A stretch of DNA of 64,000 nucleotides from the NCBI RefSeq assembly GCF_042186555.1, contig NC_133327.1, positions 52,588,065 through 52,652,064 of the forward strand, in the 5' to 3' direction. The position numbers and the translations under genes are program-made. The notes beneath the pieces are model-generated. The model was not told the DNA's origin and ran no database searches. It saw only the letters and a list, made by a program, of their open reading frames with translations. Source of the stretch: Aquarana catesbeiana (lineage: Eukaryota > Chordata > Amphibia > Anura > Ranidae). Positions 35,340 through 45,854 of this stretch are shown piece by piece. Positions within the stretch are counted from its first letter, which is position 1; the number at the start of each line of letters is the position of its first letter.

Positions 35340-36569
35340 TGCCTCGATTTCTTTGCAGGATCAAGCTGGAAAGAAAACCGGTAATTTTGGCAACCCCAGC
35401 TTGGCCTAGAAGGTCATTGTATGCAGAAATCATAAAGATGACAGTGGAGGATCCATGGTCCCTTCCACTAAGGCCAGACCTGTTCTCACAGGGGCCGATA
35501 TTCCATCCTACTTTACGAATGCTAAATGTAACGGCCTGGCTATTGAAACCCACATTCTGAAGAAACGTCGGCTTTCCGGGTCAGTTTTCTCTACTTTGAT
35601 TAATGCAAGGAAACCAGCTTCCAGAGTTTTATTAGAGTCTGGAAGGCTTATGTCTCCTGGTGCAAATCCAAGGGTGACACCCTTGGAGATATATCATAGG
35701 CAGAATTCTTGCCTTTCTACAATTAGGCGTAGAGATGAAGTTGGCCTTGAGTTCTGTTAAAGGCCAAGTCTCAGCCTTATCGATTTTACTTCAAAAACCA
35801 CATTCTTAAACCAGGGTTTTATGCAAGGGGTGATGCAGATTAATCCACTATTTAAATCACCTTTAAGCCCTTGGGACTTGACTTTAGTCAGTCTAGTCTA
35901 GTTTTGTCAGTTACAAAAACAGCCAGTGAACCGATACAGCATATTCCCTTAGTCCTTCAGTCAAGGAAGCTGGTATTTGTGGTTGCTATATCCTCAGCGA
36001 GGAGGGTTTTCAGAATTGGCTTCTCTTTCTTATAAAAAGCCATATTTGATTATTCATCAGGACAGAGTGGTGTTACGCCCTCGTCCAGGCTTTTTGCCAA
36101 AGGTGGTTTCAGGTTTTCAGCTGAACCAAGATATTTTCCTGCCATCATTTTTTCCAAAACTATGTTCCAGGAAAGAAAAGTCACTACATTGTCTTGATGT
36201 GGTGAGAGCAGTGAAAATCTATTTAAAGGCAACTGCTCAAATTCTTAAGACTGATGTCTTATGTATTCTGCCAGAGGGTCCTAAGTGGACAGGCAGTGTC
36301 AAAATCCACTGTTCCTAAGTGGATTTGGCAAATTATAATTCTAACTTATGATTTAAGGGGTAAGATTTCCTCTTTTCAAGTTAAGGCGCACTCTACCAGA
36401 GCCGTTAGTGCTTCTTGGGCAGTGCGTCACCAGGCCTCCATGGCTCAGATCTGTAAGGCCGCAACTTGGTCTTCAGTGCATACATTCGCCAAAGAGTTTT
36501 TATCAGGTGGATGTAAGGAGGTATGAGGATATCGCCTTTGGGCGCAGTGTACTGCAGGCAGCAGTATAA
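35340..36569 (+). pseudogene. DIRS tyrosine recombinase, frameshifted
   Basis: After the linker (35400-35560), the recombinase is spread over at least three frames. The C-terminal catalytic box is clear: AHSTRAVSASWAV (His-x-x-Arg) followed by AQICKAATWSSVHTF. The nucleophile region reads FYQVDVRRYEDIAFGRS in a frame shifted relative to the His/Arg box, ending at TAA 36567-36569. All key residues are therefore present but not in one frame. Recombinases of this family integrate circular cDNA. Confidence 0.8.
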
Positions 36570-36639
36570 GTCCTCAAGTCTGTGGGTACCCTGCGGGTTG
36601 CTTCTCCCTCCCCTCAAGTAGCATTGCTATGGGACGTCC

Positions 36640-36985
36640 CATTAAGTAATTACTTAAGGCTCTGTGTCCTATGATGTACGATAAAAAAAATAGGATTTTT
36701 ATAAGAGCTTACCTGTAAAATCCTTTTCTTGGAGTACATCATAGGACACAGAGGTCCCGCCCCTCTTTTGGGATTTAAGTATATTGCTTTGCTACAAAAA
36801 CTGATGTGCTCCTGGAAGGAGGAGGGGTTATATAGAGAGTGAACTTCCTTGATTGGGTTTACCAGTGTCAACATCTGAAGGTGGCCCATAAACCCATTAA
36901 GTAAACACTTAAGGCTCCGTGTCCTGTGATGTACTCCAAGAAAAGGATTTTACAGGTAAGCTGTTATAAAAATCCTATTTTTTGG
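36640..36985. repeat. DIRS terminal/internal complementary repeats
   Basis: Three related segments: a plus copy of CTGTGTCCTATGATGTAC at 36661, its reverse complement at 36735-36754 preceded by CTTACCTGTAAAATCC, and a second plus copy at 36912-36985 extended by AAAAGGATTTTACAGGTAAG. The outer pair gives arms of about 70 bp around a 155-bp spacer. This fits the ITR plus internal complementary region of DIRS elements, which template circle formation. Confidence 0.7.
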
Positions 36986-39068
36986 ATTAAGAAAACATAC
37001 TTAAATTTAATATATTTTCTAACCACTTGCCGACCGCCTCACGCAGATATACTGCGGCAGAATGGCACGGGCAGGCAAAATCACGTACCTGGTACGTGAT
37101 TGCCTTCCCGCGGGTGGGGGTCCGATCGAACCCCCCACCGGTGCCAGAGGCAGCCGGCATTTGTTCGCGGGTAATCAGAGGTGAGGGGGAGGCCATCCAT
37201 TCGTGGCCACCCCCTCACGATCGCTCCCGGCGAATGAAATCCTTTCTCTTCCTCTGTAATGTAAACAGAGGGAGAGGAAGTGATGTCATCTTTCCTCGAG
37301 CCGGTCTTTTCGTTCCGGCGCCGAGGAGAGCAGACATCAATGTGAGTTTGCACAACACTACACTAACAGTAGAACACGCAGGCACACTTTTCACCCCCCA
37401 GTCACCCCCCGATCACCCCCTTGTACCCCCTGTCACAGTGACACCAATAGCAGTTTTTCTTTTGCATTGGTGTCAGTTTGTGACAGTTATAAGTGTTAGG
37501 GCTGTTAGGGTTAGCCCCCTTTAGGTCTGGGGTACCCCCCTTTAGGTCTAAGGTACCCCCTTAACCCCCCCTAATAAAGGTTAACCCCTTGATCACCCCC
37601 CGTCGCCAGTGTCACTAAGCGATCGTTTTTCTGATCGCTGTATTAGTGACACAGGAGACGCTAGTTAGGGAGGTAAGTATATAGGTTCACCATCAGTGTT
37701 TTATAGCAACAGGGACCCCCATATACTACCTACTAAAGGTTTTAACCCCCTGATTGCCCCCTAGTTAACCCTTTCACCAGCAATCACCGTATAAGTGTTA
37801 CGGGTGACGCTGGTTAGTTAGTTTGTTTTTTATAGTTTATTATAGTTTTAGGGCACCCGCCGTTTATTACCTTATAAAGGTTTAACCCCCTAATTGCCCG
37901 GCGGTGATATAAGTTACGTTTTTAGGGTCAGATAAGGTCTGCGTCGCCCCAGGCAGCATCAGGTTAGCGCCAGTACCGCTAACACCCACGCATGCAGCAT
38001 ACACCTCCCTTAGTGCTATAGTATCTGAACGGATCAATATCTGATCCGATCAGATCTATACTAGCGTCCCCAGCAGTTTAGGATTCCCAAAAACGCAGTG
38101 TTAGCGGGATCAGCCCAGATACCTGCTAGCACCTGTGTTTTGCCTCTCGGCCCAGCCCAGCCCAGCCCACCCAAGTGCAGTATCGATCGATCACTGACAC
38201 TTACAAAACACTAAGCACACATAACTGCAGCATTCGCAGAGTCAGGCCTGATCCCTGCGATCGCTAACAGTTTTTTGGTAGCGTTTTGAATCAGTCGCTA
38301 ACAGTCAGGGGCTTTTTTGCCTGTGAGTCTCACTAGTGTACCCCTAAATTTAGAGCCCAAAATGGCAAATCGAAGGTACACTAGTGAAGAGGCCTACACG
38401 TTTCTGAGCATGACAGATAGTGAAGAGGAAGTCACTCATCTGTCAGATTCAGGCTCAGAATACGATCCTGTAGAGGACAGCGGCTCCATGACAGATAGCT
38501 CTGACGACGGAGTTGTGGTCCCTGCCAAGGTCAGGCGTACCAGACCCCAATCTTCTTCTTCTGTCCTTGAAGTGCAAGAACCGCAGGGCTATTGTATGGA
38601 GCAGAGAAGTACTAGTGCCGCTATTCCTTCTGGTGAACTGGCAAGCACCAGCGGCCTAGTACACCCTGGTCGTACATCCAGCACTGCAGTAACACTTGGT
38701 GACGTGGCGAGTCCCATAAGTGCAGTTCAAGCTGGCGAGGTGGCAAGCACAAGTAGTGTCCCGCTTCCACCAAGAAGACGAACACAGGCCCGTCGTGCCC
38801 ATAGTGCCCTTCCTGCTGCATTCGCCAATCTGAATTGGGTACCCACCACTTCTGCAGCACCCGTACTTCCCCCATTCACTGGCCAACCCGGAATTCAGGT
38901 GGAAACAGTTTATTTTACGCCACTGGATTTTTATTCGCTGTTTTTCACCGAAGATCTCTATAGAGCTATTGTGGACCAAAGCAATTTATACGCTGGTCAA
39001 CACATCGCCGCTATTCCCCAGTCCTCCCTTGCCAGAAATTGGAGACCAATTACAGTCTCCGAATTTAA

Positions 39069-39547
39069 AGCGGGGGTTCACCCACACCGCCAAAAAAAAA
39101 AAATATTAAAAGCCAGCAGCTACAAATACTGCAGCTGCTGACTTTTAATACATGGCCACTTACCTGTCCCGGGGTCCAGCGATGTCGGCAGGGGACGCCG
39201 AGAACCCGCTCGGTTCTCGGCAGCTGCCGCCACCATCCTAGGTGAGGGAATCAGGAAGTGAAGCGTTGCGGCTTCACTTCCCGGTTCCCTACTGCGCATG
39301 CGAGAGTCGCGCTGCGCGTCCCAAGTGGTCCCCGCTTTCTGCTGGGAGCTGTGTGTTCCCAGCAGACAGCGCGGTGGGGACAGGAAGAGGCATAGACTCC
39401 CATGGGAGTCTATGCCGGAAGTGGGTGCAAATACCTGTCTTAGACAGGTATCTGCACCCCCCTCCCTCCTGAAAGGTGCCAAATGTGACACCGGAGGGGG
39501 GGAGGGTTCCAAAAAGTGGAAGTTCCATTTTTGTGTGGAACTCCGCT
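39069..39547. mobile_element. MITE inserted in piggyBac transposase
   Basis: TTAA (39065-39068 and 39548-39551) flanks AGCGGGGGTTCACCC...AACTCCGCT. Insert plus one TTAA is 483 bp, a multiple of three, so the downstream frame is preserved but stop codons inside block translation. Same family as 1-262. The interior has long palindromes (CATAGACTCCCATGGGAGTCTATG at 39400-39423). Confidence 0.9.
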
Positions 39548-40268
39548 TTAAGATCTTTCTGGGCCTTTCCCTCAACATGGGCATAAATAAAAAGAGTGAG
39601 TTGCGGTCATATTGGTCCACTGACCCAATTTACCATATGCCCGTGTTCTCTGCTTCCATGGCCAGGGCACGATACGAGCAGATTTTGTGGTTCATGCACT
39701 TCAGTGACAATGAACTCTGTCGTCCTCGTGGAGACCCTGGATACGATCGGCTCTACAAAATTCGGCCCCTCATAAACCACTTCAACCAACGTTTTGCAGA
39801 CTTGTTTACTCCCCATCAAGTTGTCTGCATTGATGAGTCCCTGATTAAATTTTCTGGCCGCTTGTCATTCAAACAGTACCTTCCCAGCAAGCGTGCCAGA
39901 TACGGGGTCAAGATGTATAAGCTCTGTGACAGGGCCACAGGCTATACATGTAATTTTATGGTTTACGAGGGCAAAGATAGTCACGTAGAGCCGACAAACT
40001 GCCCTGACTACATAGGAAGTGCTGGCAAGATTTTGTGGGACTTGGTGTCACCCTTATTCGGAAAGGGGTACCACTTGTACGTGAACAATTATTACATGAG
40101 CGTGCCACTTTTTAGTCACCTTTTTGATCATCAGATTGGAGCATGTGGCACCGTGCGACCTAATCGCCGGGGCTTTCCCCAGCGGCTTGTAGATTCCCGT
40201 CTTAGGCTGGGGGAGAGAGCCTGCTTGCAGTGTAATAATTGGAGGGACAATAAGTGGAGGGACAATAA

Positions 40269-40510
40269 GCCTCGGTTCACACTGGGACGACTTGTCAGGC
40301 GACCTAGGTCGCCTGACAAGTAGCGTCCCATTCAGTACAATGGAACCGTTCTAAGGGGAGCGACGCAAGTCGCTCCGACTTAGAAAAAGGTTCCTGTACG
40401 ACTTCGGGGGCGACTTGGGGCGACTTGCATAGACTTCTATACAGAAGTCGTTTTGCAAGTCGCCTGGGCAGTCGTGTGCAGGTCGTGCCGCCTCTGGTGT
40501 GAACCGAGGC
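40269..40510. mobile_element. MITE inserted in piggyBac transposase, 242 bp
   Basis: Ends GCCTCGGTTCACAC and GTGTGAACCGAGGC are perfect inverted repeats. Flanks TAA (40266-40268) and TCA (40511-40513) are a 3-bp duplication with one substitution: skipping the MITE and one flank joins the two coding halves in frame. Same family as 3738-4136. Confidence 0.9.
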
Positions 40511-41371
40511 TCAGAATGTTTTCGTTCTTACCTCCCTTCATGCAGACACGACGGTCCAAATTCCTACGGCGACTGGTGTTGTGGAGAAACCCCTCTGTGT
40601 CCACGAATATAACCAAAATATGGGAGGGGTGGACCTCAACGACCAGTTGTTGGCGCCGTACCTAGTTGCCCGCAAGGCCAGACGCTGGTACAAAAAAGTG
40701 TCTGTTTATTTATTTCAGCTTTGCTGAACGCTTATGTGCTATACAGAGCTTCAGGATGGACTGGATCCTTCCTTAAATTCCAGGAAGAGATCATAACAGC
40801 CCTTCTGTTTCCAGAGGATGCTCCACCTCACCTTCCCCAACCAAATGCAGTAAGCCGGCTGCATGAGAGGCATTTTCTTTATGTCCTCCCGAGTACCCCT
40901 ACCCAACGAGCCCCCCAAAAAAGATGTCGTGTCTGCAGCAAGCGCGGATTTAGGCGTGACACCCGGTATTATTGTAACTCCTGTCCTGACAATCCTGGTC
41001 TTTGCATTGGTGAATGTTTTGAACGCTACCATACACTAGTTGAGTATTAGCGTAGGGTACAGCACTGCACAGACTAGGACACACTTTCACAGGGTCTCCC
41101 AAGATGCCATCGCATTTTGAGAGACCCAAACCTGGTACCAGTTACAAAAGTTAAAGTTACAAAAAAAAGTAAAAAAAAAAAACAAAAAAAAGTAAAACAA
41201 AAAAAAAACACAAAAAAAATATAAAATAATAAAAACCAAAAATAGTTGTTGTTTTATTGTTCTCTCTCTCTATTCTCTCTCTATTGTTCTGCTCTTTTTT
41301 ACTGTATTCTATTCTGCAATGTTTTACTGTTGTTATGTTTTTATCATGTTTGGTAACCATTTTTTTGTTTT

Positions 41372-41948
41372 CAGGTACGCCATGCAGCTGCAGAGGGGAT
41401 TTATTTATCTTGACAGCAACAGCGTTTGCTCCCACGATACATAAAGCCGTGACTCCAGCGCTGTCGGAGGTGATTTCACCACCACAGTTACCTACTTCAG
41501 CATATATGCCGAAGCGTGGGGGCAGTAGTGGGTGGAGGAGCGATTTGCTCCTGCCTTTTGTGGGAGGATGCCCCCATGCTTCGGCATATATATATTTTAG
41601 GTAGGCACAGGTTGCATTAAATGTTTTATTTTTTATTATGTTTTTTTTTTTATTTGCTTTGCAGGTATGGTAAGTATTACTGTTATACTGTAATGTTACT
41701 TTGTTTTTTGTTAATCATCATTTGCTTAGCAGGTACGCCATTCAGTTGCAGCGCGGATTTATTTATCTTGACAGCAACAGCGTTTGCTCCCACGATACAT
41801 AAAGCCGTGACTCCAGCGCTGTCGGAGGTGATTTCACCACCACAATTACATACTTCAGCATATATGCCGAAGCGTGGGGGCAGCAGTGGGTGGAGGAGCG
41901 ATTTGCTCCTGCCTTTTGCGGGAGGATGCCCCCATGCTTCGGCATATA
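41372..41948. repeat. twin 220-bp direct repeat with hairpin
   Basis: 41372-41590 recurs at 41730-41948 (offset 358). Each ends in a hairpin with about 22-bp arms: CATATATGCCGAAGCGTGGG at 41501 against CCCCCATGCTTCGGCATATA at 41571. A second inner palindrome is GGAGGAGCGATTTGCTCC. Positioned 3' of the transposase stop. Non-coding. Confidence 0.85.
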
Positions 41949-42129
41949 TAAACGGTGCATTTTATGCCCATCATTAGAAGTGGGTGGATGAAGGGCGGTA
42001 TTCTAATTGTGGGCATACCCACCAATCAATATCTTTTTTTCGTTCAGCCCACAGGCTGCATGAAAAAAAAGTTTACAATATATGCCCAACAAGGACCAGC
42101 AACGTACTGGTATGTTGCTGGACTTTGAG

Positions 42130-43276
42130 TGGTTATACCAGAATGATGCCTGCAGGTTTAGGTATCATCTTGGTATCATTCTTTTCAGCCAGCGCTCAGC
42201 TTTCATGTAAAAGCAATCCTAGTGGCTAATTATGCCCCCCCCCCCCCCCCCCCCACCGTCTTCCATGTTTTTCTCTGGCTCTCCTGTCCCAACAGGGAAC
42301 CTGAAAATGCAGCCGGTGATTCAGCCAGCTGACCATAGAGTTGATCAGAGACCAGAATGGCTCCAAACATCTCTATGGCCTAAGAAACCGGAAGCTACGA
42401 GCATTTCATGACTTAGATTTCGTCGGATGTAAACAGCGCCATTGGGAAATTGGGAAAGCATTTTATCACACCGATCTTGGTGTGGTCAGATGCTTTGAGG
42501 GCAGAGGAGAGATGTAGGGTCTAATAGACCCCAATTTTTTCAAAAAAAAGAGTACCTGTCACTACCTATTGCTATCATAGGGGATATTTACATTCCCTGA
42601 GATAAGAATAAAAATGATTAAAAGAAAATAAAAATGAAAGGAACAGTTTAAAAATAAGATAAAAACGCAAAAAAATAATAAAGAAAAAAAAAATAATAAT
42701 AAAGAAAAAAAAAAAAAAAAAAAAGCACCCCTGTCCCCCCCACTCTCGTGCAAAGGCGAACGCAAGCGTCGGTCTGGCGTCAAATGTAAACAGCAATTGC
42801 ACCATGCATGTGAGGTATCACCACGAAGGTCAGATCGAGGGCAGTAATTTTAGCAGTAGACCTCCTCTGTAAATCTCAAGTGGTAACATGTAAAGGCTTT
42901 TAAAGGCTTTTAAAAATGTATTTAGTTTTTCGCCACTGCACGTTTGTGCGCAATTTTAAAGCATGTCATGTTTGGTATCCATGTACTCGGCCTAAGATCA
43001 TCTTTTTTATTTCATCAAACATTTTGGCAATATAGTGTGTTTTAGTGCATTAAAATTTTAAAAAGTGTGTTTTTTCCCTAAAAAATGCGTTTGAAAAATC
43101 GCTGCGCAAATACTGTGTGAAAAAAAAAATGAAATACCCACTATTTTAATCTGTAGGGCATTTGCTTTAAAAAAATATATAATGTTTGGGGGTTCAAAGT
43201 AATTTTCTTGCAAAAAAAAATATTTTTTTCATGTAAACAAAAAGTGTCAGAAAGGGCTTTGTCTTCAAGTGGTTAG
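42130..43276 (+). mobile_element. PB-2 module within the piggyBac element
   Basis: Same block order as the PB-2 MITE at 2145-3319 read in reverse: ATACCAGAATGATGCCTGCAG, GAGTACCTGTCAC, ATTTACATTCCCTGAGATAAG, AGACCTCCTCTGTAA, CATGTTTGGTATCC, ending CTTCAAGTGGTTAG. It ends in its own CAAGTGG-type terminus, so it could be a nested MITE rather than an original part. Confidence 0.55.
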
Positions 43277-43319
43277 AAGAGTGGGTGATGTGTGACATAA
43301 GCTTTTAAATGTTGTGCAT

Positions 43320-44378
43320 AAAATGCCAGGACAGTTCAAACCCCCCCAAATGACCCCATTTTGGAAAGTAGACACCCCAAGCCATTTGCTGAGAGGCATG
43401 TCGAGTCCATGGAATATGTTATATTGTGACACAAGTTGCGGGAAAAAGACACTTTTTTTTTTTTTTGCACAAAGTTGTCACTAAATGATATATTATAATA
43501 TATTATATTGCTCAAACATGCCATGGGAGTATGTGAAATTACACCCCAAAATACATTCTGTTGCTTCTCCTGAGTACGGGGATACCACATGTGTGAGACT
43601 TTTTGGGAGCCTAGCCGCGTACGGGACCCCGAAAACCAAGCACCGCCTTCAGGCTTTCTAAGGGCGTGAATTTTTGATTTCACTCTTCACTGCCTATCAC
43701 AGTTTCAGAGGCCATGGAATACCCAGGTGGCACAAACCCCCCCCCCAAATGACCCCATTTTGGAAAGTAGACACCCCAAGCTATTTGCTGAGAGGTATAG
43801 TGAGTATTTTGCAGACCTCACTTTTTGTCACAAACTTTTGAAAAAAGAAAAAAAACAAATTTTTCTTGTCTTTCTTCATTTTCAAAAACAAATGAGACCT
43901 GCAAAATACTCACCATTCCTCTCAGCAAATAGCTTGTGTTGTCTACTTTCCAAAATGGGGTAATTTTGGGGGGTTTTGTGCTATCTTGGCATTTTATGGC
44001 CTTCGAAACTGTGATAGGTAGTGAGGAGTGAAATCAAAAATTAACGCCCATAGAAATCCTGAAGGCGGTGATTGGATTTCGGGGCCCCGTATGAAGCTAG
44101 GCTCCCCAAAAGTCCCACACATGTGGTATCCCCGTACTCAGGAGAAGCAGCAGAATGTAATTTGGGGTATAATTCCACATATGCCCATGGCGTGTTTGAG
44201 CAATATATCATTTAGTGACAACTTTGTACAAAAAAAAAAAAATTGTCACTTTCCCGCAACTTGTGTCACAATATAAAATATTCCATGGACTCAACATGCC
44301 TCTCAGCAAATAGCTTGGGGTGTCTACTTTCCAAAATGGGGTCATTTGTGGGGGTTTTGTTCTGCCCTGCCATTTTAG
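43320..44378. repeat. giant inverted repeat, arms of about 480 bp
   Basis: Left arm about 43320-43812, right arm about 43892-44378, spacer about 80 bp. Mirrored landmarks: CCCCATTTTGGAAAGTAGAC (43351 and 43752) against GTCTACTTTCCAAAATGGGG (43937 and 44322); CATGCCATGGGAGTATGTG against CACATATGCCCATGGCGTG; GGGGATACCACATGTGTGAG against CACACATGTGGTATCCCC. Each arm is itself partly duplicated. Mirror-image ORFs at 43336 and 44028 confirm the symmetry and are not genes. Confidence 0.9.
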
Positions 44379-44856
44379 CACCTCAAGAAATGACATAGGC
44401 AGTCATAAACTAAAAGCTGTGTAAATTCCAGAAAATGTACCCTAGTTTGTAGACGCTATAACTTTTGCACAAACCAATAAATATACGCTTATTGACATTT
44501 TTTTTACCAAAGACATGTGGCCGAATACATTTTTGTCTAAATGTATGACTAAAATTGAGTTTATTGGATTTTTTTTATAACAAAAAGTAGAAAATATCAT
44601 TTTTTTTCAAAATTTTCGGTCTTTTTCCGTTTATAGCGCAAAAAATAAAAACCGCAGAGGTGATCAAATACCATCAAAAGAAAGCTCTATTTGTGGGAAG
44701 AAAAGGACGCAAATTTTGTTTGGGTACAGCATTGCATGACCGCGCAATTAGCAGTTAAAGCGACGCAGTGCCAAATTGTAAAAAGTGCTCTGGTCAGGAA
44801 GGGGGTAAATCCTTCCGGGGCTGAAGTGGTTAACCACTGAAACCTCCCAAGCTAAT

Positions 44857-45854
44857 GTGATAAAAACTTTGCTTCATTGCTCTTGCTGTGTTATCTGAAA
44901 TGCAAAAATGAGATAAAGTGGAATATTCATCTCCAGCCACAAATATTATGGGAAACATTTCACTATGAACTTTCACAGGAGCCGTTGCTTGGTTTGATTC
45001 ATTTCCTCATTAGCGGCAATTTGCGTGCGACGCAGGTAACTTATTACTGCAGAAAGCAATTGAGGACAAACAGAAAAACAAACCAAAAGTCGGAGAGAGA
45101 AGTATTTCTCAATGCAAATTTACATTCTTACACGCAGAGCGCGTCTCTGAAATACGAACTCAGTGGAACTTCTTATTATTATAGAGGACTTGTCATTAAA
45201 ATTCACACTTCACGTGGATTGATAGGTCACATGGCAGCATAACCAAATCACATTATAAAAAAAACAGCTCTTCCCTCAAGAAAAAAAAAAATAATTCCTT
45301 AGGCTAGGGTGACCAGATGTCCCCAGTTTCCACAGACAGTCCCCAATTTTAGATTGACCCCAGGAAAAAAAAGTGTCCCTGATTTCCGTAGTTTGGACAC
45401 CCCCTAGAGCATGAGGAAGGAGGGGAGGGGTTTGTCTGCTCTCGGCTGTGTCCGGGGTTATTGATCATGTTAAATGTCGACATTACGTGGTTACATATAG
45501 TTAGCCTGGTTGAAAAAAGACACAAGTCCATATAGTTCAACCAATAAAAGGGGATCCAGAGGAAGGCAAAAAAACCCCAGCAAAGCAATAACCAATTTGC
45601 TCCAGCAGGGGAAAAAGTTCCTTCCTGATCCCCCGAGAAGCAATTTGATATTCCCTGGATCAACTTTACCTATAATTAATAGTATCCATTTATATTATGT
45701 ACATTTAGGAAAGACAGTTCGAGGGAGTCTATTCCACATTTTCACAGCTCTTACTATGAGGAACCCTTTCCGTGTTTGGAGAATAAATGTATTTTCCTCT
45801 AGACATAAAAGGATGCTCCCTTGTCCTCTATGATGACCTTAAAGAGGAAGTAAA
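44857..45854. repeat. segmental duplication, copy 2 (partner 11035-12078)
   Basis: Begins at GTGATAAAAACTTTGCTTC, 23 bp after the piggyBac TTAA, and matches 11035 onward, including the LINE 3' end. The LINE continues here to 48.4 kb, whereas in copy 1 it stops, so this locus is nearer the source. Confidence 0.85.

Larger units (their letters stand above)
34862..36985 (+). mobile_element. DIRS-type retrotransposon, 3' half
   Basis: Contains, in order, RNase H, a linker typical of DIRS elements (DLFSQGPIFHPTLRMLN), a tyrosine recombinase, and complementary terminal sequences with the GTGTCCTATGATGTAC motif. Gag, reverse transcriptase and the left terminal repeat are missing; the satellite occupies that side. 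DIRS elements insert by recombinase and leave no target duplication, so boundaries cannot be tested that way. Multiple frameshifts and stops: inactive. Confidence 0.85.
38362..41050 (+). pseudogene. piggyBac transposase, interrupted (DDE_Tnp_1_7 type)
   Basis: Starts MANRRYTSEEAY; the acidic, Ser-rich N-terminal ~200 codons are followed by the catalytic core. Asp 1 is in VVCIDESLIKF (GAT 39832-39834). The residue expected to be Asp 2 is Asn in HLYVNNYYMS (AAC 40084-40086). Asp 3 is in GGVDLNDQ (GAC 40632-40634). The C-terminal Cys-rich zinc domain (RCRVC, YYCNSCPDNPGLCIGECF) is complete to the stop at 41050. Breaks: MITE insertions at 39069-39547 and 40269-40510, and a frameshift near 40718. 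A 15-bp direct duplication (TGGAGGGACAATAAG) precedes the second MITE. Enzymes of this family cut and paste at TTAA. This copy is inactive, though the gaps are few. Confidence 0.92.
37022..44829 (+). mobile_element. piggyBac-type transposon, 7.8 kb, likely relative of the parent of the PB-1 MITEs
   Basis: The left end AACCACTTGCCGACCGCC (flank CTAA) and right end TTCCGGGGCTGAAGTGG (TTAA at 44830-44833) are inverted over CCACTT. The first ~120 bp and last ~390 bp align with the two ends of the PB-1 MITEs at 1112, 14387, 15725, 29094 and 47227. It contains a broken transposase (38362-41050), a twin hairpin repeat (41372-41948), a PB-2-like module ending CAAGTGG/TTAG at 43276, and a giant inverted repeat (43320-44378). 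The 43276 end raises the alternative that two elements are joined or nested here. Confidence 0.7.

Noticed and set aside
43336..44276. Similar 115- and 82-codon ORFs on opposite strands
   Set aside because: Mirror images caused by the inverted repeat 43320-44378.
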